This document shows, in pieces, positions 1-7,479 of a DNA stretch of 34,223 bases. The DNA is taken from contig JAFTGN010000021.1 of the NCBI GenBank assembly GCA_017457865.1, positions 1 through 34,223 on the forward strand. Direction: 5' to 3'. The notes beneath the pieces were generated by a model that saw nothing but the letters and a program-made list of their open reading frames with translations, had not been told where the DNA came from and did no database searches. The translations under genes and the position numbers were made by a program. This DNA is from Lachnospiraceae bacterium. Its GTDB lineage: Bacteria > Bacillota > Clostridia > Lachnospirales > Lachnospiraceae. Within the stretch, counting starts at the first letter, position 1; each line of letters starts with the position of its first letter.

Positions 1-246
1 GAAAAGAATCCCCACTATATGAAGATACAAAACGGAATGCGGATTTGTGAGTTTATTTACTATGATGTGCAAAAGGGAAATATTATTTCCGTGGAAGCAA
101 AGAAGACAGCACCCAATCCCAAGTCTGAGCAAGTAGAAAATTCAAAGGAAAAATTTCAAGAGTATATCAGTCAGATTAGAGAAAAATTTGAAAATTCTCT
201 GGATTTGTATTTACGTATGGAATTTCCAATCATAACAACAATCTGA
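1..246 (+). CDS. 3' end of an uncharacterised protein, cut by the window edge
   Basis: The reading frame is open from base 1, before the first in-window ATG at 19, so the gene most likely starts outside the window; 81 codons remain. The visible part is charged and lysine/glutamate rich, with a likely helical stretch (SKEKFQEYISQIREKFENSL). I do not recognise the family. The last residues (EFPIITTI) run almost directly into a perfect inverted repeat that contains the stop codon, so the end could be a deletion or frameshift scar instead of the natural C-terminus. It is convergent with the dehydrogenase relic to its right. Confidence 0.5.
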   Translation, partial: EKNPHYMKIQNGMRICEFIYYDVQKGNIISVEAKKTAPNPKSEQVENSKEKFQEYISQIREKFENSLDLYLRMEFPIITTI

Positions 247-270
247 GAATCCCGAAATCGGGATTCTCAG
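243..270. terminator. Perfect 13-bp hairpin between convergent genes
   Basis: The arms CTGAGAATCCCGA and TCGGGATTCTCAG are perfect reverse complements separated by two A residues. The hairpin lies between a plus-strand gene end and a minus-strand gene end, the usual place for a bidirectional terminator. Neither side has a run of T, so intrinsic termination is inferred from position and stem quality only. Confidence 0.5.
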
Positions 271-297
271 ATGCACAGCATAAAAAGGAATGGTTAT

Positions 298-1263
298 TTA
301 CTGGTATTTGTAAAAACCTTCTCCTGCATTTATGCCCAGCTTGCCTTCGTCAATGTAACTTTTCAGCATAGCGGCGATTTTGCCAGGAATGGTATTGGGG
401 TCTTGGGCTTCTGGCCGCATTGTGACGATATTGTATGCAGTGGTCAAGCCGACTTTGTCTAGAATTTTGAAGGGACCTGCCGGTGCGCCTGTTGCAATTT
501 CCCAGCAGCGGTCGATATCCTCTACAGAGGCCACATCTGTGGCAAGCAGCATTTGTGCGGCATTGAGCAGTGGAACCAAAAGAGTATTCAAAATATAAGC
601 AGGCTGTTCCTTATGCAGGCGCAAGGGAACCATTCCGATTTGCTCGGCAAATGCAGCCACGGCCTCATAGTACACCGGGTCTGTGTCAGGGTGCCCCATC
701 ACCTCCGCTGTGTTGAATCTCCAAATCTCATTTGCAAAGTGCAAGGCCAGATACCGATCCGGCCGTCCGGTGTACGGTGCAAAAGTAGAGGGCAGCAATG
801 TGGAAGAATTGGTGGCGATGATGGTTTGTTCCGGTAAATGTTTTGCCAGTTCCGTATAAAATGCAATTTTCTCCTGTGGATTTTCTGCAATGGATTCGAT
901 GACAAGGTCGCAGTCTGAGGCAGCCTGGTCATAATCGGTGGTATATTTCAAATTTGCAAAGGCAGTTTCCACCTGCGCTTTCAAAGCTTCGATTTCTGTG
1001 TCTGACAATTCACGCTGGTTACTTAAGCCTGCAGCGTAAGCAGCAGGATTGGTTTTCATCGCATCAAGAATTGCCAGATAAATGTGACGAAGACGTTCCA
1101 CCTTGGGCTTGCATCGTTGGATAGATGCTTCACTTCTCAGCCAGATGGTGGTATCGAAGCCTTTGTAGGCAGTAAGGTAAATGAAAGGAATCGGATGGTG
1201 TTTGAATCGACAAGATCCGCAAAAGATATGAATTTTCAAAAGTTTTGCGGTTATATTCCGCAA
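298..1263 (-). pseudogene. 5'-truncated 3-hydroxyacyl-CoA dehydrogenase (NAD-dependent) relic
   Basis: From about residue 30 of this frame (TAYKGFDTTIWLRSEA) to the end (INAGEGFYKYQ) the protein reads as a short-type 3-hydroxyacyl-CoA dehydrogenase, the family that interconverts 3-hydroxyacyl-CoA and 3-oxoacyl-CoA in butyrate or fatty-acid metabolism. DLVIESIAENPQEKI, the ATNSSTLLPS strand, the LALHFANEIW catalytic region and the C-terminal helical domain (TGAPAGPFKILDKVGL) are present. The first beta strand and the GxGxxG nucleotide loop that must precede TAYKGF are absent. Bases 1179-1263 instead translate to an unrelated cysteine- and histidine-rich stretch, and no frame there restores the loop. 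No convincing start or ribosome site exists. The protein could not bind NAD normally, so I call it a pseudogene. A rare shortened functional form is possible but unlikely. Confidence 0.75.
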
Positions 1264-1364
1264 GGGCTTTCTATTGTGATGGAAGATGCTGACGGGAAAT
1301 ATCTTGAGTGGTGCAAATGCAAATCATTTTTCAGAAATTTTTCAGAACCAGGAGGTAGTGGATA

Positions 1365-1373
1365 TGATATAAT
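1365..1373 (+). promoter_or_regulatory. Extended -10 promoter of the alarmone synthetase gene
   Basis: TGATATAAT is a perfect extended -10 (TGnTATAAT). The -35 region at the expected distance is poor, which is tolerated by extended -10 promoters. Transcription would begin near 1380, at or just before a hairpin, leaving a leader of about 63 bases. Confidence 0.6.
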
Positions 1374-1381
1374 GGAAAAAA

Positions 1382-1408
1382 GTGACTGTGAAGGGGCAGA
1401 GCAGTTAC
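1382..1408 (+). repeat. 27-base hairpin repeat, copy 1 (5' leader of alarmone synthetase)
   Basis: GTGACTG and CAGTTAC form a 7-bp stem (one G-T pair) around a purine-rich 13-base loop with GGGG. The same 27-base pattern, with few changes and full pairing, occurs at 24954-24980 upstream of deoB. In both places it is transcribed in the leader, 35 and 74 bases before the start codon. Confidence 0.6.
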
Positions 1409-1443
1409 AAAGATAGAGGAAATGAAACGAGGATTGCGAGAAT

Positions 1444-2157
1444 ATGGAGATTGAACATTTTTTAGAAAGCAAACGAGAGGTATTCATTCGGGAAAGCCTG
1501 ATGTCAGATGCTTTTTTGGATTTTGTAGAGCGGAACACGGATCCCTTTGATCGGCTGATGGCATATTATAAATGTGCCATTATGGAAGTGGAGACCAAGT
1601 TTAAGGTATTGAATGAGGAGTTTTCTCTCCAATATGACCACAATCCCATTGAGAGTATCAAGTCTCGAACCAAATCCATTGACAGTCTCATTCGGAAGGT
1701 ACGAGACAAGCAAATTCCCCTGACCTTAGAATCCATTGAAGAAAACATCAAAGACATTGCCGGGGTGCGGGTGATTTGTTCCTTTACTGACGATATTTAT
1801 CTGCTGGCAGATTGTCTGTTGAAGCAGGATGATATCACGCTGTTGAAGCGGAAGGATTACATACAAAATCCCAAACCAAACGGATACCGCAGTCTCCACC
1901 TGATTGTGGAAGTACCTATTTTCCTGCAAAATGAAAAGAGAAACATGAAAGTAGAGGTGCAGCTGCGTACCATTGCCATGGATTTTTGGGCCAGTCTGGA
2001 GCACAAGTTGCGCTACAAAAAGAATGTTTCTCCGGATTTGGAAGAGCAGTTGTGGCAGGAATTATATGAGTGTGCCCAGGTCAGTGCTGCATTAGATATG
2101 AAGATGCAGGGAATTAAAAACCGTCTCAGCATGCTTGACAAACCGTTACCCCAGTGA
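1444..2157 (+). CDS. Small alarmone synthetase (GTP pyrophosphokinase family, RelA/SpoT synthetase domain)
   Basis: Predicted to transfer pyrophosphate from ATP to GTP or GDP, making (p)ppGpp in the cytoplasm. The 237-residue protein has the synthetase domain only, with no HD hydrolase, TGS or ACT domain, as in RelQ/RelP of Firmicutes. Visible signatures are SRTKSIDSLIRK (about 74-85), ENIKDIAGVRVICSF (about 100-114), the NPKPNGYRSLHLIVEVP loop (about 142-158) and VEVQLRTIAMDFWASLEHK (about 171-189). An N-terminal extension of about 40 residues and a C-terminal helix are typical of the group. It stands alone, with its own extended -10 promoter and a strong terminator. The leader holds a hairpin shared with the deoB leader. 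The start is the first ATG, with an AGG-containing purine stretch about 11 bases upstream. Confidence 0.9.
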   Translation: MEIEHFLESKREVFIRESLMSDAFLDFVERNTDPFDRLMAYYKCAIMEVETKFKVLNEEFSLQYDHNPIESIKSRTKSIDSLIRKVRDKQIPLTLESIEENIKDIAGVRVICSFTDDIYLLADCLLKQDDITLLKRKDYIQNPKPNGYRSLHLIVEVPIFLQNEKRNMKVEVQLRTIAMDFWASLEHKLRYKKNVSPDLEEQLWQELYECAQVSAALDMKMQGIKNRLSMLDKPLPQ

Positions 2158-2175
2158 TATTCTAATAATAGAAAC

Positions 2176-2216
2176 AAGGGTGTTTTATCCGTACGGATAA
2201 AGCGCCCTTATTTTTT
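2176..2216 (+). terminator. Rho-independent terminator of the alarmone synthetase gene
   Basis: A 16-bp stem (two G-T pairs) beginning AAGGGTG and ending CGCCCTT, loop TA, followed by ATTTTTT. It begins 19 bases after the stop codon. Confidence 0.93.
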
Positions 2217-2217
2217 A

Positions 2218-2276
2218 TGTAACAGGAAAGAACTATTACATAACAGAGGATTCTGCGTTCGCAGAATTCTTTTCTT
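2218..2276. repeat. Dispersed palindromic element, copy A
   Basis: Begins TGTAACAGGAA, continues with CTATTACATAACAGAGG and ends with the small hairpin ATTCTGC-GTTC-GCAGAAT plus CTTTTCTT. The same architecture recurs at 23911-23980, again directly after the T run of a terminator, and its first half recurs at 30704-30720. This copy has a decayed first palindrome. It sits just upstream of the ATP-grasp operon, so it is part of that operon's promoter or leader region. Confidence 0.6.
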
Positions 2277-2305
2277 AATACTTCGGGTGGCAGGGAGGAA
2301 TGGAT

Positions 2306-3625
2306 ATGAACACAGAAGAATTATGTAAGTATTCAGATTCGGTAAATGAATTGTTGGCACGGTATGGGGTGAAGTTTGGCATTTATAAAAACAACACCTT
2401 TAAGGAACAGTTATTTCCTTTTGATATGATTCCTCGGGTGATTCATCAGAAAGAGTTTGATTATTTAGAGCGTGGATTGAAACAGCGTGTGACAGCACTG
2501 AATGCATTCATCAAGGATATCTACGGTGACAAAAAGATCATCAAGGATGGTGTGGTGCCGGAAGAATTTGTCTATTCAGGAAGCGGCTATCTGGCGCAGT
2601 GCGAGGGCGTGATGCCCCCCAAAGGGATCTATTCCCACATTGCAGGCATTGATCTGGTACAGGGGAAAGATGGAAGCTGGTATGTGTTAGAGGACAATTT
2701 GCGCATTCCTTCCGGGGCATCGTACCCCATGATTGCCAGAGATTTGTGCAGAAAAGGATTGCCGTCTGCTTTTGAGAAATATCACATTGAGGACAACAGA
2801 AATTATGCAAAGATGTTGCGGCGTACCATGGACAATGTAAATACGGGAGGACATACGGTGATTCTGTCACCTGGCAGATACAATGCAGCTTATTTTGAAC
2901 ATTCCTATCTGGCAGAGCAGACTGGTGCCCATCTGGTGACCGGCAATGAACTGGTAGTAGAAAATGACTGGTTATACTTCATTGATTACTCCGGCAAAAA
3001 GGAGCGGGTAGGAGCAGTTTACCGCAGAATTTCTGATGAGTACCTGGATCCGATGAACTTTAATGAAGAATCGGTTATTGGCATTCCTCATATTTATGAC
3101 ATCTACCGCAAGGGCAATGTGGCGCTGCTCAATGCGCCTGGAAATGGGGTGGCAGATGACAAGGGTATCTATTACTTTGTGCCCAGGATGGTGACCTATT
3201 ATCTGGGGGAAGAGCCGATTTTGCAGAATGCTCCCACTTATCTGCCTTATTATGAAGCGGATATGCAGTATGTGCTGGAGCATTTTGACAGCCTTGTATT
3301 AAAGGATGTGGCAGAAGCAGGAGGCTATGGCGTAGTGTTTGGCAGTAAGATGACCAAGGAAGAAAAGGAACAGTTCATTGCGCTGCTGAAAAAGGAGCCA
3401 CGGCGGTTTATTGCACAGGAAGTCATTGATTTCCGGGATATCGATATTTATGAGGATGGAAAAATAGTACCCAGAAAGGCAGACTTGAGAGCCTTTGTAT
3501 TGATGGCGGACGAGCCGTTGGTATGGAAAAGTGGCTTGACCAGATTTTCACGAAATCCGGATTCTTTTATCGTCAATTCCTCTCAGGGCGGCGGTTTTAA
3601 GGATACATGGGTCATGGCAGAATAG
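2306..3625 (+). CDS. Circularly permuted type 2 ATP-grasp ligase-like protein
   Basis: Predicted ATP-dependent carboxylate-amine (amide/peptide) ligase, cytoplasmic, substrate unknown. The translation matches the circularly permuted ATP-grasp family formerly called DUF404/DUF407. Key sites: GIDLVQGKDGSWYVLEDNLR (about 115-134), where E and N of LEDN are the usual metal ligands, followed by PSGASY; SLVLKDVAEAGGYG with Lys333 and the glycine-rich nucleotide loop; FIAQEVIDFRDIDIY and PRKADLRAFVLM near the C-terminus. Length 439, close to the family norm. The ATG at 2306 is preferred over 2300 because GGAGG at 2294-2298 is 7 bases from it and only 1 from 2300. It is the first gene of a five-gene operon whose next member encodes an alpha-E protein, the standard partner of this family. 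In other bacteria this pair often accompanies a transglutaminase-like protein and an Anbu proteasome-like peptidase; no Anbu is seen here. Confidence 0.88.
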   Translation: MNTEELCKYSDSVNELLARYGVKFGIYKNNTFKEQLFPFDMIPRVIHQKEFDYLERGLKQRVTALNAFIKDIYGDKKIIKDGVVPEEFVYSGSGYLAQCEGVMPPKGIYSHIAGIDLVQGKDGSWYVLEDNLRIPSGASYPMIARDLCRKGLPSAFEKYHIEDNRNYAKMLRRTMDNVNTGGHTVILSPGRYNAAYFEHSYLAEQTGAHLVTGNELVVENDWLYFIDYSGKKERVGAVYRRISDEYLDPMNFNEESVIGIPHIYDIYRKGNVALLNAPGNGVADDKGIYYFVPRMVTYYLGEEPILQNAPTYLPYYEADMQYVLEHFDSLVLKDVAEAGGYGVVFGSKMTKEEKEQFIALLKKEPRRFIAQEVIDFRDIDIYEDGKIVPRKADLRAFVLMADEPLVWKSGLTRFSRNPDSFIVNSSQGGGFKDTWVMAE

Positions 3626-3702
3626 GCAGCATAGTAATTTGGGCTTTTTAGAGACAATTTGTGCGGAAAAGGCACCAATCCTGTTTCAGAATGGAGGTTT
3701 TT

Positions 3703-4395
3703 ATGGCTATTTTATCAGCAGAACACAGTGACCAGTTGTATTGGTTGGGGCGGTACAGTGAAAGAGTATACACAACCATTAAGCTTTTTGCGCAGCAGTT
3801 TGACGATATGCTGGATTTGAAAACAGAGGAATACGAAACATTTTGCGAAAAGCAGGACATTCCCAATATCTATGCTTCAAAAGAGGATTTTGTGCGGCGG
3901 TATTGTTTTGATGAAGCAGATCCCAACTCTATTTTTTCTAACCTGATCAGAGCATATGACAATGCAGTAGTACTGAGAGAGGAAATTGGAAGTGAGACCC
4001 TTTGTTACATACAGCTTGCGGTATATGACATGAACAAGGCGAAAAATTCGGAAGCACCCATTCTTCATCTCCAAAAGGTGATGGACAACATTGTTGCTTT
4101 CTGGGGCATGGTGGATGACAGTATAGACAGCGAGTGTGTGCGAAGCCTGATTAAATTTGGAAAGCGGTTAGAGCGAATTGATTTATATGTCAGGATGCGT
4201 ATAGACAGAAGGGAAATCAAACGTGAGATGAAGCGTCTGAATTTGAGAATTGGTCGAACTGGTCTAAAATATAACACTACAAAACTGGCACACTTGAATT
4301 ATCTGGTAGAGGTGACACCCATGGACTACGAGCTGATTTTACAGGAGATAGAATCCCTGCTTGATCAAGAAGAGAAATTGGCAGCAGGATTTTAA
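3703..4395 (+). CDS. Alpha-E domain protein (partner of CP ATP-grasp)
   Basis: An all-helical protein of 230 residues of the alpha-E family (DUF403). The N-terminus AEHSDQLYWLGRYSERVYTT is the family hallmark (SxxLYWLGRYxER). The rest is predicted helices, including RSLIKFGKRLERIDLYVRMR (about 148-167). The molecular role is unknown; the family is almost always encoded beside a circularly permuted ATP-grasp protein and is thought to work with it. Start at 3703: GGAGG at 3693-3697 has ideal spacing and the family N-terminus begins there, whereas the longer frame from 3661 adds an unrelated stretch. The gap to the upstream gene is 77 bases with no terminator, so co-transcription is likely. Confidence 0.88.
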   Translation: MAILSAEHSDQLYWLGRYSERVYTTIKLFAQQFDDMLDLKTEEYETFCEKQDIPNIYASKEDFVRRYCFDEADPNSIFSNLIRAYDNAVVLREEIGSETLCYIQLAVYDMNKAKNSEAPILHLQKVMDNIVAFWGMVDDSIDSECVRSLIKFGKRLERIDLYVRMRIDRREIKREMKRLNLRIGRTGLKYNTTKLAHLNYLVEVTPMDYELILQEIESLLDQEEKLAAGF

Positions 4396-4433
4396 AAAAA
4401 TAAATGGAGTAGAGGAGAAAGCGGGAAGGTGCC

Positions 4434-5222
4434 ATGCGAAAACTAAGATTTCAATACCATATGCAGCTGAACTTTGAATCTCCGGCGAGAGAGCATCACT
4501 TTACGCTGCGTTGCATGCCGGTTCAGGATGAACGACAGAGTATTGTGAAAGAGCAGATTGCAATCTACCCCAAGCATTACAGTAGTACCCAGGTGGATTC
4601 TTTTGGCAACCGGTGCATGTATGGAACTACAAAAGAAGAGCATACCTGCTTTGCAGTGGATGTGAAGGGCGAAGCAGTCGTGGACCACACCAGATTCATT
4701 GAAGCACCTTCTCATAAGGTGGGACTTTACCGATATCAGACCAGATTGACAGAGCCGGGTCCTTACTTGAATACCTTTCATGAATGTATGTCTGTCATGT
4801 TGGAACAGATGAACAGTCCACTGAAAAAGGCACAGCTAATGATGGAATTTTTGTATTACAGCTACCGCTATACACCAGGGGTGACTGGTGTGAACACCAC
4901 TGCAGAGGAGGCTTGTCGATTACAGGCGGGGGTATGCCAGGATTATGCCCATATGATGCTTTCTCTTTGCAGAAAAGAAAAAATTCCCTGCAGATATGTT
5001 GCTGGAATGATGTTAGGGGAGGGGGCCACTCATGCATGGATAGAGGTGTATGCCGATGGCAGGTGGATTCCCTTAGATCCTACCCATAACAGAGCAGTAG
5101 ATGATACTTACATCAAAATTTCTGCAGGCAGAGATGCACAGGATTGTACCATCAATCAGGGGGTGTTCATGGGCGGTGGAAAGCAGCAGCAGGAAATCAA
5201 TGTGATTGTAGAGGAAATATAA
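4434..5222 (+). CDS. Transglutaminase-like cysteine protease/amidase family protein
   Basis: A 262-residue bacterial transglutaminase-like protein with an N-terminal beta domain (about 1-110) and a catalytic core. The papain-like triad is intact: Cys168 in QAGVCQDYAH, His200 in GEGATHAWIEVY and Asp215 in IPLDPTHN. Such proteins cleave or form amide bonds; here cleavage of a peptide-like product or transfer to an amine are both possible. There is no signal peptide or membrane segment, so it should act in the cytoplasm. It is third in the ATP-grasp operon, 38 bases after the alpha-E gene. The start has a GGGAAGG ribosome site 4 bases before the ATG. Confidence 0.88.
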   Translation: MRKLRFQYHMQLNFESPAREHHFTLRCMPVQDERQSIVKEQIAIYPKHYSSTQVDSFGNRCMYGTTKEEHTCFAVDVKGEAVVDHTRFIEAPSHKVGLYRYQTRLTEPGPYLNTFHECMSVMLEQMNSPLKKAQLMMEFLYYSYRYTPGVTGVNTTAEEACRLQAGVCQDYAHMMLSLCRKEKIPCRYVAGMMLGEGATHAWIEVYADGRWIPLDPTHNRAVDDTYIKISAGRDAQDCTINQGVFMGGGKQQQEINVIVEEI

Positions 5223-5273
5223 CTGTGAGAAAACCAAACAGTTACGAGATAATATAGGAATCGGGAGAAGAAA

Positions 5274-6260
5274 ATGGACAGTCAAGTAATGACGATTGCA
5301 CAGGTACAGCTGCCTGTGGATGAGGTGTTGAAAATACAGAAGCATCGTTTGATGCCATCTGGTGTGTCAGTAGATGAGCTGGAAAAAAGCGGCAAGAGAA
5401 TCAGTGTAGTAACAGGTATTCATGGAGATGAACTGGAAGGGCAGTATGTATGTTACGAACTTTCCAGACGGATTGGAGAACATCCAGAGGCACTATGTGG
5501 GATTGTGGATATTTATCCAGCCATGAATCCGTTTGGAATTGACAATATCACAAGAGGAATCCCTGCCTTTGACCTGGATATGAACCGTATCTTTCCAGGC
5601 AATCATCACGGCGATATGAATGAGCATATTGCGGCAGAAATTATAAAGGATATGGAGGGAACCAATCTGTGTCTGGACATTCATGCAAGCAATATTTTTC
5701 TGACGGAAGTGCCTCAGATTAGGATCAACGAGTTACATAAGGATATTCTGGTACCAATTGCCATGAAATCCAACGTAGATCTGATCTGGGTGCATGGGGC
5801 AAGTACAGTATTGGAATCCACGTTTGCATACAGTTTAAACAATCGTGGTATTCATACTCTTGTGGTAGAAATGGGTGTGGGTATGCGCATTACGGAAGAT
5901 TATGGCAATCAGTTGGTAGACGGTATCTTTGCACTGATGGCAGACATGGGAATCTGGAAGGGAGATGTGCCTAAAGTTCGAATGCCTGTGGTCAGCAATG
6001 ACGAAACTGGCAATGATGTGTATTATCTGAATGCGCCGTTTTCGGGGATATTTTTTAAGGAGCGCAGCCACGGGAGTATGGTGCAGGCAGGGGAACGTAT
6101 CGGATGTGTGGTCAATCCACTGACAGGAGAATTGCTTTCTGAAATTACTGCACCGGGAGATGGCTGGTTGTTTACCATACGGGAATATCCGGTGGTGGAG
6201 GAAGGGTCTCTGATGGGTAGAATTTTGAAAAAGAGCGCATTGGAGGGAATGGGACATTGA
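5274..6260 (+). CDS. AstE/AspA-type zinc deacylase (succinylglutamate desuccinylase/aspartoacylase family)
   Basis: Predicted zinc hydrolase of the M14-like AstE/AspA group, which cleaves N-acyl amino acids or amides. Zinc ligands and catalytic residues are in place: His50 and Glu53 in TGIHGDELEGQ, His137 in LDIHASN and catalytic Glu199 in VVEMGVG. DLDMNRIFPG (about 100-109) is the conserved substrate arginine region. A C-terminal beta domain (about 240-320) with FSGIFF and APGDGWLF resembles the lipoyl-like barrel of such deacylases. Length 328 is normal. GGGAG lies 6 bases before the ATG. It is fourth in the ATP-grasp operon and its stop codon overlaps the start of the fifth gene, a degenerate relative. 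The true substrate is unknown; being an arginine-catabolism AstE is unlikely because no other ast genes are near. Confidence 0.85.
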   Translation: MDSQVMTIAQVQLPVDEVLKIQKHRLMPSGVSVDELEKSGKRISVVTGIHGDELEGQYVCYELSRRIGEHPEALCGIVDIYPAMNPFGIDNITRGIPAFDLDMNRIFPGNHHGDMNEHIAAEIIKDMEGTNLCLDIHASNIFLTEVPQIRINELHKDILVPIAMKSNVDLIWVHGASTVLESTFAYSLNNRGIHTLVVEMGVGMRITEDYGNQLVDGIFALMADMGIWKGDVPKVRMPVVSNDETGNDVYYLNAPFSGIFFKERSHGSMVQAGERIGCVVNPLTGELLSEITAPGDGWLFTIREYPVVEEGSLMGRILKKSALEGMGH

Positions 6261-7195
6261 AAGAAGAAATTTTATATGAGATCAAGGGATTGTACAGAGA
6301 TGATTTTCGGGTGAAAGGCTACAGGTTTGGCGGTGGAGAAAATTCTGTGTGTATCATGGGAAGCATGCGTGGAAATGAATTCCAGCAAATTTATGTGTGT
6401 TCCCAGCTGATACAAAAGCTGAAGCAGTTGGAAGAAAAGGGAAAAATCGTGGATGGAGAGGGGATTTTGGTGATTCCATGCGGAAATCCTTACTCTGTCA
6501 ATGTGAAAAAACGGTTCTGGACCATTGACAATACCGATATCAACCGAATGTACCCTGGATATTCCCTTGGTGAGACCACGCAGAGAATTGCCGCAGGGAT
6601 TTTTGAGCAGATCAAGGATTATCGCTATGGCATCCAGTTTGCATCCTTTTATATGCCTGGAAATTTTGTGCCCCAAGTGCGGGTGATGAAGACAGGAATG
6701 GAAAATATAGAACTTGCGAAACAGTTTGGTTTGCCTTATGTGGTGCTCCATCATCCAAGACCATTTGATACCACAACCCTGAACTACAACTGGCAGATAT
6801 GGGAAACAGATGCCTTTTCTATTTATACCACAAGTACAAGTGCAGTAGATAAGGAAAGTGCAAAGCAGGCAGTAGATGCGGTGCTGAACTTTCTTTCCAA
6901 GCAGGGCATCATCCAGCATCGTGGCTATGAGGGATTTATTTCGCGAGTGGTGGAAAGCCATGACTTTGTCAATGTGAGAACAGCCTTTGCCGGGTTTTTT
7001 GAAAAAATAGCAGAGGCGGGAGAAAGGGTGGACAAGGGGCAGATTCTTGCCAAAATTGTAGATCCTTATACGGGAGATGTGAGACAGGAGATTGTCTCCC
7101 CCATAGAAGGGATCATTGCCTTTGCTCATAATGAGAGTATGGCATATCAGAATACGGCGGTCTATAAGTTAATCGCAGAGGAAAATGAGGCATAG
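6257..7195 (+). CDS. AstE/AspA-like paralogue lacking the zinc ligands (probable pseudoenzyme)
   Basis: A 312-residue protein with the same plan as the upstream deacylase: DINRMYPGYSLGETTQRIA matches the DMNRIFPG region, and the C-terminal barrel (GFFEKIAEAGERVDKGQIL, SPIEGIIAFAH) is kept. Where the active relative has GIHGDE this has GSMRGNE (His to Arg), where it has DIHAS this has QFASF, and the VVEMG glutamate region reads FSIYTTSTSA. So all metal-binding histidines and the catalytic glutamate appear lost. It may be a regulatory or scaffolding subunit of the upstream enzyme. Translation starts at TTG 6257, which overlaps the upstream TGA (TTGA); GGAGGG at 6242-6247 supports this. The overlap implies translational coupling and equal dosage. 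A strong terminator follows. Confidence 0.8.
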   Translation: MKEEILYEIKGLYRDDFRVKGYRFGGGENSVCIMGSMRGNEFQQIYVCSQLIQKLKQLEEKGKIVDGEGILVIPCGNPYSVNVKKRFWTIDNTDINRMYPGYSLGETTQRIAAGIFEQIKDYRYGIQFASFYMPGNFVPQVRVMKTGMENIELAKQFGLPYVVLHHPRPFDTTTLNYNWQIWETDAFSIYTTSTSAVDKESAKQAVDAVLNFLSKQGIIQHRGYEGFISRVVESHDFVNVRTAFAGFFEKIAEAGERVDKGQILAKIVDPYTGDVRQEIVSPIEGIIAFAHNESMAYQNTAVYKLIAEENEA

Positions 7196-7225
7196 TATAC
7201 ATTCGTGTTGTTGGCTTTTAAATAG

Positions 7226-7265
7226 AAGCGGATGCAATTTGGAAAGGATTGCATCTGCTTTTTTT
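7226..7265 (+). terminator. Terminator of the ATP-grasp/AstE operon
   Basis: A 13-bp stem (AAGCGGATGCAAT with ATTGCATCTGCTT, one G-T pair), 9-base loop and a run of seven or more T. It lies 30 bases after the last stop codon of the operon. Confidence 0.93.
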
Positions 7266-7479
7266 ATGACGATTTTTTTCTGACAAGGAAAAAGTTATGT
7301 TATTTCATAAAAAAACTAACAATATTTTCTGATTGAAAACAAAAACGACAACAATAAAACCAGTAATGAAGGGGATGAGGATGTTGTTTGAAATTAATAA
7401 AAATAGTGTCAAAAAATGTCGTTTCCTGTGCTATATATAATAAATTTGCGAAAAATTACAAGAAAATAAGTGTAAAATA
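7266..7479. other. AT-rich intergenic stretch before glgC
   Basis: No recognised gene. One 19-codon frame (7381-7440, MLFEINKNSVKKCRFLCYI) has a GGGGATGAGG purine stretch in front of its ATG, but nothing else supports it. A second TATAAT at 7436-7441 has no matching -35. The stretch could hold upstream regulatory sites for glycogen synthesis; none is clear. Confidence 0.4.

Noticed and set aside
1084..1416. Plus-strand 110-codon frame containing GYIPQGLSIVMEDADGKY
   Set aside because: It overlaps the dehydrogenase relic on one side and the promoter and leader hairpin of the alarmone synthetase on the other, has no ribosome site, and matches nothing I know.
6272..7129. Minus-strand 285-codon frame
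   Set aside because: Antisense shadow of the AstE-like paralogue; no start signal and no family resemblance.
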